A DNA stretch of 64,000 bases from the NCBI RefSeq assembly GCF_036250695.1, contig NZ_CP109427.1, positions 2,170,001-2,234,000 of the forward strand, read 5' to 3'. The position numbers were made by a program, and so were the translations under genes. The DNA comes from Streptomyces sp. NBC_01497 (lineage in GTDB: Bacteria > Actinomycetota > Actinomycetes > Streptomycetales > Streptomycetaceae). The first letter of the stretch is position 1. The number at the start of each line of letters is the position of its first letter. Below, one piece after another: positions 43,025 through 50,277 of this stretch. The notes beneath the pieces were generated by a model that did no database searches, was not told the origin of the DNA, and saw only the letters and a list, made by a program, of their open reading frames with translations.

Positions 43025-43525
43025 ACCGCGGGCGCCCGATGACCGGACGCGCTTGCGGATGCTCCCCCGGCCCGGTGCCACCCGGATCACGCCGGCGGGT
43101 ACCGCGTGCGGCGCGATGGCGAGTGGTCGGGCTCGCGTGCCCGTCCGAGATGTCGCGGCCGGACCAGGCTCGTGGCGGCCGGCTCCGGCGAGCATGGGGT
43201 GACCGGCCCCGGCTCGCGCCGGTCGTGGCCGGCTCCGCCCCGGCCGGTGGCGACCGGGCCCATCTCGCGGATGCCCGAAGCGGAGGCCACGGGTGGTGGC
43301 GCTGAGCCCGCAACCGCTCAGGCGGCCGCTGGAGCGGGCACCCCCCAACCACTTTCTCGGCTGCCCTGTCGCAGGTCGATCCGGTGGCCCGTGGCGGCCG
43401 GTCAGCGGTGAGCCGCCAGCCGAGCGGAGCGGCGGGCGGGACTCCACCGATGAGCACGCGAGGTCGTCGAACATTCCCTCGAAAGAGTCCTTGTCAGTAT
43501 CCGGGATTCTGGTTACTGTCTCCGT
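43025..43525. other. 501-base gap upstream of the yhf operon
   Basis: No gene is supported. The stretch 43130-43290 contains repeated units such as GGCCGGCTCCG and GACCGG/GGCCGG (for example at 43171, 43217, 43231), which look like decayed or low-complexity sequence. The final 60 bases hold the yhfZ promoter and operator. Confidence 0.5.
43491..43519 (+). promoter_or_regulatory. yhfZ promoter overlapping a yhf operator (leaderless)
   Basis: TTGTCA (43491-43496) and TACTGT (43514-43519) are separated by exactly 17 bases, a good sigma-70-type promoter. The GTG start of yhfZ lies only six bases after the -10 box, so the mRNA is probably leaderless. The -35/-10 interval contains half-sites TCAGTATCC (43494-43502) and GGTTACTGT (43511-43519), which match the inverted repeat found before yhfY. 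A repressor bound here would block the promoter. Confidence 0.7.
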
Positions 43526-44464
43526 GTGACCGGACTTGACGAGCGTTTCCTGACGCGCAACGGCCTCGCGGCGCGACAGCTCGCGGTTCTCCTGCTGAAC
43601 CACGAGCCGGACACGCGGCTGCCCCGCGTGCGGGACTTCGCCGAGGAACTCGGCGTGGGAAACGGCACCGTCCAGGCCGCGTTGCAGCTGCTGGAACACG
43701 CCGGGGCGATAGAGACGACGGCGCGCGGCCACCTGGGCACGTTCCTCGTCCGCTCCGACCGGTCCATACTCTGGCGCCTGTCCGGGCTCGGCACTCTGCT
43801 CGCCGCCATGCCACTGCCGTACTCCCGGCGCTACGAGGGACTCGCGACGGGGCTGCGCCGCGCCTTCGAGGCGGCGGGCGCACCCTTCGCGATCACGTTC
43901 ATGCGGGGCGCGGGGGCGCGGACGACGGCGCTGCTCGACGGGAAGGTCGACCTGGTGGTGCTCTCCCGCTTCGCCGCCGACCGGCTGATCGAGGAGCACG
44001 CCGTGGAACTGGTGGCGGATCTGGGGCCCGCCACCTACGTCGGGGCGCACGGACTGCTGGTGCGCCATGGACTGGACGTCGACATGTCGGGGCTCAGAGT
44101 CGCGGTCGACTACGCGTCGGAGGATCAGCGCATGCTGGCGGAGCGCGTCTTCGCCGACCGTGCCGACATCACCTGGGTCGAGGCGTCGTACATGCAGCTG
44201 GGTGAGGTCTTCCAGCACGACATGGCCGACGCCACGGTCTGGAGTCTGGACGAGGCGCCCGGTCGGCTCGGGCCCGGCGTCGATGTCCTCCCGCTCGGTG
44301 ACGAGGTCACACGCGATCTCGCGCTGCGCAATTCGAGTGCGGCGATCATCGGAAGGACGGACGGAGCCAAGGCCCTCGCGGCCGTGCGTGACGCGCTGGA
44401 CTTCCCGACGATCGCCCACTGTCAGAACGAGGTGCTCCAGGGCAAGCGCACGCCCTGGTACTGA
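43526..44464 (+). CDS. yhfZ: YhfZ family regulator (winged helix plus ligand-binding domain)
   Basis: This 312-residue protein matches the YhfZ family. It has an N-terminal HTH of GntR-like or HTH_41 type (LLNHEPDTRLPRVRDFAEEL then GVGNGTVQAALQLLEHAGAI) and a C-terminal domain with a periplasmic-binding-protein-like layout (PYSRRYEGLATGLRRAFEAA, then LRVAVDYASEDQRMLAERVF). In Escherichia coli yhfZ lies at the end of the uncharacterised yhfS-yhfZ operon; here it is first. It is the likely regulator of the operon and of itself. No ribosome binding site precedes the GTG, in agreement with a leaderless mRNA. The ligand is unknown. Confidence 0.85.
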   Translation: MTGLDERFLTRNGLAARQLAVLLLNHEPDTRLPRVRDFAEELGVGNGTVQAALQLLEHAGAIETTARGHLGTFLVRSDRSILWRLSGLGTLLAAMPLPYSRRYEGLATGLRRAFEAAGAPFAITFMRGAGARTTALLDGKVDLVVLSRFAADRLIEEHAVELVADLGPATYVGAHGLLVRHGLDVDMSGLRVAVDYASEDQRMLAERVFADRADITWVEASYMQLGEVFQHDMADATVWSLDEAPGRLGPGVDVLPLGDEVTRDLALRNSSAAIIGRTDGAKALAAVRDALDFPTIAHCQNEVLQGKRTPWY

Positions 44465-44535
44465 CGTGGAGCGGGGCCCCCCGCGCATACTCGTTGCGGA
44501 GAAGGCCCCACTGCGAGCTCAAAATACAAAATACG

Positions 44536-44567
44536 GGTTACTGAACATTCAGAAACGCTCAGTAACC
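44536..44567 (+). promoter_or_regulatory. yhf operator: perfect 9-base inverted repeat before yhfY
   Basis: GGTTACTGA (44536-44544) and TCAGTAACC (44559-44567) are perfect inverted repeats with centres 23 bases apart. A half-site GGTTACTG and the octamer GAACATTC recur in the yhfZ promoter region (43511 and 43469). The upstream stretch AAAATACAAAATAC is unusually AT-rich for this genome. The element sits 58 bases before the yhfY start, between the regulator and the structural genes. It is the probable YhfZ binding site and a second promoter. Confidence 0.7.
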
Positions 44568-44624
44568 GGTGCGGCGACCGCGACCCGTGGAAGCGCCGAA
44601 GCGACCCGAAGGAGGAGGAACGCC

Positions 44625-44999
44625 ATGGACGACCAACTCGCCCTCCGCATCCAGCTGTTCCGCGAGAGCGGCCAGGTGCGTCCGGAGGTCGCCGCCTTCG
44701 TCACGGAGGAACTGACGGCCCTGGCCGACGGGGGCGACACCGTCACGGAGGACACGGCGGGCATGCTCACCAGCCATCTGATGATGGCCCTGACCCGCCT
44801 GCTGGACGGCGAGCCCATCGCCGCCTTCCCCACGGACGAACAGGTGACGGCCGAGCTCGACGGCCATCCGGACGCTGTGGCACGGGCCCGCGAGGTCTCC
44901 GGCCGCGCCGAACGCGCGCTGGGCGCGGCCCTGCCCGACTCGGAGATCAACTTCCTGGCCCTGCACCTGGCCGTCCTCGCCCAGCACTCCCCCGCCTGA
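44625..44999 (+). CDS. yhfY: YhfY family PRD-domain protein
   Basis: This 124-residue protein is a single PTS regulation domain (PRD). Both histidines typical of PRDs are visible: LTSHLMMALTRLLDGEPI near residue 50 and INFLALHLAVLAQH near 112. In PRD regulators such histidines are phosphorylated by PTS components. The protein has no DNA-binding domain of its own, so it may transmit PTS state to a partner, perhaps YhfZ. The ATG has GGAGGAGG six bases upstream, a very strong ribosome binding site. It is the first gene after the operator. Confidence 0.85.
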   Translation: MDDQLALRIQLFRESGQVRPEVAAFVTEELTALADGGDTVTEDTAGMLTSHLMMALTRLLDGEPIAAFPTDEQVTAELDGHPDAVARAREVSGRAERALGAALPDSEINFLALHLAVLAQHSPA

Positions 45000-45072
45000 C
45001 CCGCTCCCGCGGTCCCCCGCCCCACCCGAGCAGCCGACCCAGCAGCTCGCGCGAGAAGAGAAGGAACCAGTC

Positions 45073-45429
45073 ATGACGAAGATCCTCACCGGCGGCGTCG
45101 GCAAGACCGAGGTCGCGAAGACCGTCTCCGACCTCGGCATCGAAGGCGTCACCGTCACGGTCTCCAACGACATGGACGCGGCGATGAAGCTGCGCGCCCG
45201 TCAGGCCGACTACTACCTGGGCACCTGCCACACCGGCGCGGGCGCCTCCCTCGGCGTGCTGCTCGGCCTCGTCGGAGCGGCCAAGTGCCACACGTTCGGC
45301 CGCTCCGTGCCGACCGAGGAGAAGATCACCGCGCTGCTCGCCGAAGGCAAGACCGTCTTCGGCTTCGCGATCGACCAGATCGACGTCATCGCCCCCCTCA
45401 TGGCACGCGCCATCGCGGCGCGGGGCTGA
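45073..45429 (+). CDS. yhfU: YhfU family protein (DUF2620)
   Basis: This protein of 118 residues belongs to DUF2620, the YhfU family. It opens with MTKILTGGVGKTEVAKTVSD, followed by EGVTVTVSNDMDAAMKLRAR, DYYLGTCHTGAGASLGVLLG and GFAIDQIDVIAPLMARAI. The fold resembles small PTS IIB-like or glycine-rich regulatory domains, but it has no established function. It is soluble and lies just before the membrane protein gene yhfT, which suggests a partner of the transporter. RBS AAGGAA is six bases before the ATG. Confidence 0.88.
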   Translation: MTKILTGGVGKTEVAKTVSDLGIEGVTVTVSNDMDAAMKLRARQADYYLGTCHTGAGASLGVLLGLVGAAKCHTFGRSVPTEEKITALLAEGKTVFGFAIDQIDVIAPLMARAIAARG

Positions 45430-45466
45430 CCGCCGGAAACCCGACAGGGCACGAAGGAGTGACCCC

Positions 45467-46936
45467 GTGAGCACAGTGCTCGCAGCGAGCGCCCAGCTGG
45501 ACTTCTCGCTGACCCAGAAACTGACCGTCATCGTGCTGGCCGCGCTCACCGCGCTCATCTCGCACATGGCACTGGCCGTCTTCAACGACGGCACCCGCCC
45601 CTTCATGCTGGAGTTCATCCAGGGGCGCGCCACGCGCGCGGCGACCGCGGCGGTCGCGTTCGGGCTCTCGGCCGGCTTCATCTTCGGCCTGGGCGCACCG
45701 ATGGCGCTGTCGTCCGGGGTGCTCAATCCGTGGTTGCTGTTCCTGCCCACCGACATCCTCGGCATCCTCGCCATCCGCAAGTGGATGGCGGTGCTGCTCG
45801 GCGGTGGCTGGGGCGCGATCGTGGTCTTCGGCCTCAACGGCGCCAACAACGTGGCGCACAAACTGCCCGTGGACTTCCTGACGGCCATGCAGCAGATGTC
45901 CACGCCCATCCTGTTCCTGTTCACGCTGTTCCCGGTGATCGCGGTGGCCAAGCAGTTCGGCCGGGCGCGGGGCGGCATCACGGCCGTCGTGGAACTGGCC
46001 TTCGTGATCATGACGATGAAGCTCTGGCCGAGCGTCTTCGCGGGTTCCCTCGCGATGGCCGCCGGTGTGCTGATGCTCATCGGGTTCGCCGTGCGCAAGG
46101 ACCTCCTCCAGCGCAAGGCCGACCGCGCGGAGGCGGCCGAGGCGGCCGAGGCGGCAGCGGCAGCCGCGCCGGAGCCCCCCGTGGGCGGCATCGGCGGGAG
46201 CGGGGGCGGGAGCGGCGGCGCCGTCCTGACCCGCACCGACGGCGGGGGCGCCGTGGCCACCAGCACGGCCACGGAGGAGGAAGCGGATCTCGAAGACCCG
46301 ATGGCCTCCCTGTTCAGCGCGAGCGCGACCAGGCTCCGCAGGCACCTGCCGCTGTTCATGCTGCTGGGCGCCGGCGTCTGCATGATCGCGCAGATGCACA
46401 TATTCGGCGGTGGCGAGGCGACGAGCTTCCTGATCGCCAAGGGGCACGTCGGCGAGGCGGCGCAGGTCGACTTCTACCGCGTCTTCGGCTTCATCCCGCT
46501 GATCGCGACCACCGCGCTGGCCTCCGGCACGTACGGCATCGCGGGCCTGACGCTCGTGTACCCGATCGGGTACCTGATGCCGAACCCGATCCTGGCGGCC
46601 GTCGCCGGCGCCTTGGTCCTCGCCCTGGAGATCCTCGGCCTGTCGTCCATCGGCAAGGTCCTCGGCAGGCTCCCGAGCGTCCGGGACTCCTCGGAGCACC
46701 TGCGCAGCGCCATCACGGACACCCTGCAACTGGCCATCCTGTTCGGCTCGCTGCTCGCGGCGAACGTGATGGGCGGCGGGCTCGGCATCCTCGTCGTCGG
46801 CGGGCTCTACCTCATCAACGAGGCGATGGGCCGGCCCGTGGTGCGGATGGCGGCGGCCCCCGCGGCGGTGATCGTCGGCGGGATCCTCCTCAACGTCCTG
46901 TACTGGCTCGACCTGTTCACCCCTGTGAAGGGCTGA
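45467..46936 (+). CDS. yhfT: YhfT family membrane transporter
   Basis: This 489-residue protein has about twelve membrane helices in two blocks, split by a cytoplasmic loop of about 80 residues at 215-290. That loop is Ala/Glu-rich and then Gly/Ser-rich (EAAEAAEAAAAAAPEPP and GGIGGSGGGSGGA). Recognisable YhfT segments are NDGTRPFMLEFIQGRATRAA, PMALSSGVLNPWLLFLPTDI, LNGANNVAHKLPVDFL, and the C-terminal GLGILVVGGLYLINEAMGRP. It should import (or export) the substrate of the operon. GTG has GAAGGAG seven bases upstream. The loop insertion makes it longer than E. coli YhfT as I recall it. Confidence 0.88.
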   Translation: MSTVLAASAQLDFSLTQKLTVIVLAALTALISHMALAVFNDGTRPFMLEFIQGRATRAATAAVAFGLSAGFIFGLGAPMALSSGVLNPWLLFLPTDILGILAIRKWMAVLLGGGWGAIVVFGLNGANNVAHKLPVDFLTAMQQMSTPILFLFTLFPVIAVAKQFGRARGGITAVVELAFVIMTMKLWPSVFAGSLAMAAGVLMLIGFAVRKDLLQRKADRAEAAEAAEAAAAAAPEPPVGGIGGSGGGSGGAVLTRTDGGGAVATSTATEEEADLEDPMASLFSASATRLRRHLPLFMLLGAGVCMIAQMHIFGGGEATSFLIAKGHVGEAAQVDFYRVFGFIPLIATTALASGTYGIAGLTLVYPIGYLMPNPILAAVAGALVLALEILGLSSIGKVLGRLPSVRDSSEHLRSAITDTLQLAILFGSLLAANVMGGGLGILVVGGLYLINEAMGRPVVRMAAAPAAVIVGGILLNVLYWLDLFTPVKG

Positions 46937-46970
46937 GGGCCGCTCCCCGGCCCGGAAAGGCACCCGCACC

Positions 46971-47915
46971 ATGCAACACCACCTGCGTACCGTCACCGGG
47001 CCGCTGTCCGTGTCGGAGGTACGGGGCCCGGTGCTCGCCCACGAGCACCTGGTCCTGGACCTCGACCGCGCGGGCGACGGGGCGGCCGTCCTCGACCCGG
47101 AGGCGCACGCGCCCGCCGTGGCCGGGGAACTCTCCGCCCTGCGCGACGAGTTCGGCCTCTCCGCCGTCGTCGAGCTGACGTGCCGCGGCATGGGACGCGA
47201 TGCACGCGCCCTGGCCCGGCTGTCGGCCGGGACCGATGTCGCGGTCGTCGCGGCCACCGGCTGGTACTACGAGCCGTTCCACCCCGCCGAAGTCGGCGAC
47301 AGCGACACCGGCCGCCTCACGGAGACCCTCCTTGAGGAGATCGAGGCGGGCATCGGCACGACGGGCGTCCGGCCCGGCGTCATCGGTGAGATCGGCAGCC
47401 ATGGGGACCTGCCGAGCCCGGCGGAGACACGGGTGCTGATCGCGTCCGCCCGCGCCGCGTGCGCGGGCGGGCTGTCACTGGCGACCCACGCCCAGCTGGG
47501 CCGGGGCGGCCTCGCCCAGCTGGACATCCTCACCGGGGCGGGCCTGGCGCCGCACCGGATCTCCGTCGGTCACCAGGACCTGCTGGACGATCCGGCGGTC
47601 CATCGCGCGCTGGCCGCCGAGGGCGCGTACGTCGCCTTCGACACCGTCGGGAAGGCGAGCTACCAGAGCGACGGGACGCGGCTGCGGCTGCTGCTCGACC
47701 TGCTCGACGCGGGCCACGCGGACCGGGCGCTGCTGAGCTGCGACATCTCCCGCCACGGCTACCTGGCGGCCGAGGGCGGACAGGGCTACGGACACCTGTT
47801 CCGGTCCTTCCTGCCCAAGGCGCGCGCGGCGGGTGTCGACGACGACCTCGTGGACCTCATCACGCGCCGCAATCCCCTGCGCTTCCTCACCGGCGCAGAT
47901 GTCGAGGAGATCTGA
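46971..47915 (+). CDS. php: Phosphotriesterase homology protein Php
   Basis: This 314-residue TIM-barrel hydrolase belongs to the amidohydrolase superfamily. The metal ligands are visible: HEH in LAHEHLVLDLD near residues 24-26, Glu in GVIGEIGSHGD, His in SLATHAQLG, His in ISVGHQDLL, and Asp in LLSCDISRHGY. The bridging ligand is Glu, as in E. coli Php, rather than the carboxylated Lys of phosphotriesterase and most lactonases. Family members hydrolyse lactones or phosphoesters; E. coli Php has no proven physiological substrate. It is one of the structural enzymes of the operon. Confidence 0.9.
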   Translation: MQHHLRTVTGPLSVSEVRGPVLAHEHLVLDLDRAGDGAAVLDPEAHAPAVAGELSALRDEFGLSAVVELTCRGMGRDARALARLSAGTDVAVVAATGWYYEPFHPAEVGDSDTGRLTETLLEEIEAGIGTTGVRPGVIGEIGSHGDLPSPAETRVLIASARAACAGGLSLATHAQLGRGGLAQLDILTGAGLAPHRISVGHQDLLDDPAVHRALAAEGAYVAFDTVGKASYQSDGTRLRLLLDLLDAGHADRALLSCDISRHGYLAAEGGQGYGHLFRSFLPKARAAGVDDDLVDLITRRNPLRFLTGADVEEI

Positions 47916-47916
47916 C

Positions 47917-49092
47917 ATGCCGCACGGCACACCCCCCACACCCCCCACCTCCACCGCATCCACCGCCGGCACGGCCGGCGCGCGGCCGTCCGGGGCCACG
48001 CTCCCCGAGACCCATCCCCTGCCCACCGTGCCGCTGGAGGACGCCGTCCGCGCGCAGTACCGGCTGCTGGAGTGCACGGCGGCACACTTCGAGGGCCCGC
48101 AGCTGTTCGCCGCGGACACCGGCGTCGTACCGGGCCTCGGCAGGCCCCGTACGACCGCCGGGGTGGAAGCGGTCCTCGCCGACTTCCTGGGCGCCGAGGA
48201 CGCCGCGCTCGTCCAGGGCGCCGGCACCGGTGCCATCCGGGCCGCGCTCCAGGCCGGCGTCTCCGCGGGCGAACCGCTGCTCATCCACCGGGCGCCCGTG
48301 TACCGCACGACCGCCGTCACACTGCGCGGCCTCGGCGTGGAAAGCGTCGAGGTCGACTTCAACGACACCGCCGCCCTCGAATCGGCTCTCGGCACCGGCC
48401 GGTTCCGGTGGGCCTACGTACAGCACAGCAGGCAGCGCCTCACCGACGCCTACGATCCCGCGGTCGTGCTGGCCGCCTGCGCCGCCGCCGGGGTGCGCAC
48501 GGTCGTGGACGACAACTACGCGGTGCTGCGCGTCCCGGCCTCGGGAGTCGAACTGGGCGCCGACGCCTCCTGCTTCTCCCTGTTCAAGCTGCACGGTCCG
48601 GAGGGTGTGGGTGCCGTCGTGGGCTCCCGCGACCTGGTCGAGCGGGTCCGCGCGGACAACTACTCGGGTGGCGGCCAGGTCCAGGGTCACCAGGCGCTCG
48701 ACGCGCTGCGCGCGCTGACCCACGTGCCCGTCATGTGGGCGCTGCAGTCGCGGGTGGGCGCCGAGATCGCCGAACGGCTGGCCGCCGGGGAGGTCCCGGG
48801 CGTCGCCGACGTACGCCTGGCGAACGTCCAGGACCGCTGCCTGATCGTCCTGCTCGACGAGCCCGTGGCGCGGGAACTCCCCGCCGTCGCCGCCCGGTAC
48901 GGCGCGGCTCCCTACCCGGTGGGATCCAACTCCCGTTACGAGATCGCGCCGCTCTTCTACCGCATGTCCGGCTCGTCCCTCGACGACGCACCCGAACTCG
49001 CCGACCGGGCCGTACGGATCAACCCGATGAGGGCCGGCGCGGACCTCGTGATCGAGATCCTGCGCCGCTCCCTGCACGACCTGAAGGGCTGA
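47917..49092 (+). CDS. yhfS: YhfS family PLP-dependent enzyme (aminotransferase fold)
   Basis: This 391-residue enzyme is a fold type I PLP enzyme of the YhfS family. Motifs include ALVQGAGTGAIRAALQAGVS around residues 103-122, VVDDNYAVLRVPASG with the conserved Asp that contacts the pyridine nitrogen, and the Schiff-base Lys in SLFKLHGPEGVGAVVG. The reaction is unknown; the fold allows transamination, beta- or gamma-elimination, or aldol cleavage. The ATG has GAGGAG seven bases upstream, partly inside the php 3' end, and one base separates the two reading frames. It ends two bases before yhfX. Confidence 0.88.
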   Translation: MPHGTPPTPPTSTASTAGTAGARPSGATLPETHPLPTVPLEDAVRAQYRLLECTAAHFEGPQLFAADTGVVPGLGRPRTTAGVEAVLADFLGAEDAALVQGAGTGAIRAALQAGVSAGEPLLIHRAPVYRTTAVTLRGLGVESVEVDFNDTAALESALGTGRFRWAYVQHSRQRLTDAYDPAVVLAACAAAGVRTVVDDNYAVLRVPASGVELGADASCFSLFKLHGPEGVGAVVGSRDLVERVRADNYSGGGQVQGHQALDALRALTHVPVMWALQSRVGAEIAERLAAGEVPGVADVRLANVQDRCLIVLLDEPVARELPAVAARYGAAPYPVGSNSRYEIAPLFYRMSGSSLDDAPELADRAVRINPMRAGADLVIEILRRSLHDLKG

Positions 49093-49094
49093 CC

Positions 49095-50258
49095 GTGTTC
49101 CTCGACACCGTCCTCACCCGTAATCCCTCCCTCGTCGACACCGCCGCGGCGCTCCACCGCTCGGGCGTCATTCCGCCCGACACGTATGTACTGGACGCCG
49201 ACGCCGTCGAGGCGAACGCCGCGCTGCTCGCCACCGAGGCCGAGCGCCTCGGGCTCACGCTCTGGTTCGTCGTCAAGCAACTGGGCCGCAACCCCGAGTT
49301 GATCCGTGCGATCTCCCGGCACATCCCGGACTTCGCCGCGATCGATCCCATCGAGGCCCGGCTGCTGCACGCCACGGGCGCCCGCGCCGGCAACCTCGGC
49401 CACCTGGTGCAGATCCCGCCGCGCGACCTGCCGGAGATGCTCGCCTGGCGCCCCGAGGCCGTCACGGTCTTCGACCTCGCCAACGCCCGCGCCGTCTCGG
49501 CCGCCGCGACGGAGCTCGGCCTGGTGCAGGACGTCCTCGTACGGCTCGAAGGCGCGCCCGGTTCCGTCTATCCCGGTCAGGAGGGCGGGGTGCCCCTGGA
49601 GCAGCTCGACGAGTTCGCCGCGCGGGCCGAGCGGCTTCCCGGCATCCGGATCGCGGGGATCACCGCGTTCCCGTGTGTGCTGTGCGACCCGGTCAGCGGC
49701 CTGCCCGCCCCGACCCCCACGTTCGAACTGGCCCTCAAGGCCAAGGACCTGCTCGCCTCACGGGGCCATGGGGACATGAAGCTGAGCGCACCGAGCGCCA
49801 CCTCCATGGCGTCGCTGCCGCTCCTCGCCGAACTGGGTGCCACGCACGGCGAACCCGGCCACTCCCTGACCGGCACCACCCCGCTGCACGCCGTCGATCC
49901 GCACCAGCCGGAACAGCCGGCGTACGTGTACGTCACCGAGGTGGCGCACACCCTCGCGGACGGGCGCCCCGCCCTGCACGGTGGCGGGTTCTACGCGCGC
50001 GCCGGGATCCGCGAGGCGCTGCTGCCCACGAGCGGCGTCCGGCTGGCGGTGCATCCCTCACCTGCCGAGAACATCGACTACTACCGGCTGCTCGACGCGC
50101 CCGGGCGGGCCGACGACGCACGCGTCGGCGACACCGCCGTACTCGCCTTCCGCACCCAGATCTTCGTCACCCGCTCGACGGTCGCCGTCGTCTCCGGCCT
50201 GTCCACCGGCTCGCCCCGGCTCAGCGGCCTGTACGACGCACTCGGCCGGGCGCTGTAG
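49095..50258 (+). CDS. yhfX: YhfX family PLP-dependent enzyme (alanine racemase-like fold)
   Basis: This 387-residue enzyme has the fold type III (alanine racemase-like) PLP barrel. The Lys of TLWFVVKQLGRNPELIRAI probably forms the Schiff base. DVLVRLEGAPGSVYPGQEGG and GGVPLEQLDEF follow, and HGGGFYARAG and TEVAHTLADGRPAL are conserved in the family. YhfX-like proteins may racemise or otherwise act on amino-acid substrates. Its start is GTG two bases after the yhfS stop, with AAGGG six bases upstream; the two PLP enzymes are clearly coexpressed. Confidence 0.88.
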   Translation: MFLDTVLTRNPSLVDTAAALHRSGVIPPDTYVLDADAVEANAALLATEAERLGLTLWFVVKQLGRNPELIRAISRHIPDFAAIDPIEARLLHATGARAGNLGHLVQIPPRDLPEMLAWRPEAVTVFDLANARAVSAAATELGLVQDVLVRLEGAPGSVYPGQEGGVPLEQLDEFAARAERLPGIRIAGITAFPCVLCDPVSGLPAPTPTFELALKAKDLLASRGHGDMKLSAPSATSMASLPLLAELGATHGEPGHSLTGTTPLHAVDPHQPEQPAYVYVTEVAHTLADGRPALHGGGFYARAGIREALLPTSGVRLAVHPSPAENIDYYRLLDAPGRADDARVGDTAVLAFRTQIFVTRSTVAVVSGLSTGSPRLSGLYDALGRAL

Positions 50259-50277
50259 CCGGGAAGGAGCACACACC

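Noticed and set aside
43106..43411. A short frame in the gap before yhfZ
   Set aside because: Composition is Arg/Ala-rich, has no ribosome site, and lies in repeat-like noncoding sequence.
42104..44488. A 794-residue minus-strand frame across the methyltransferase and yhfZ
   Set aside because: It is antisense to two genes with good motifs and includes the noncoding gap; there is no recognisable domain.
45398..47257. A 619-residue minus-strand frame opposite yhfT
   Set aside because: Antisense shadow; the plus-strand gene has membrane helices and conserved YhfT segments.
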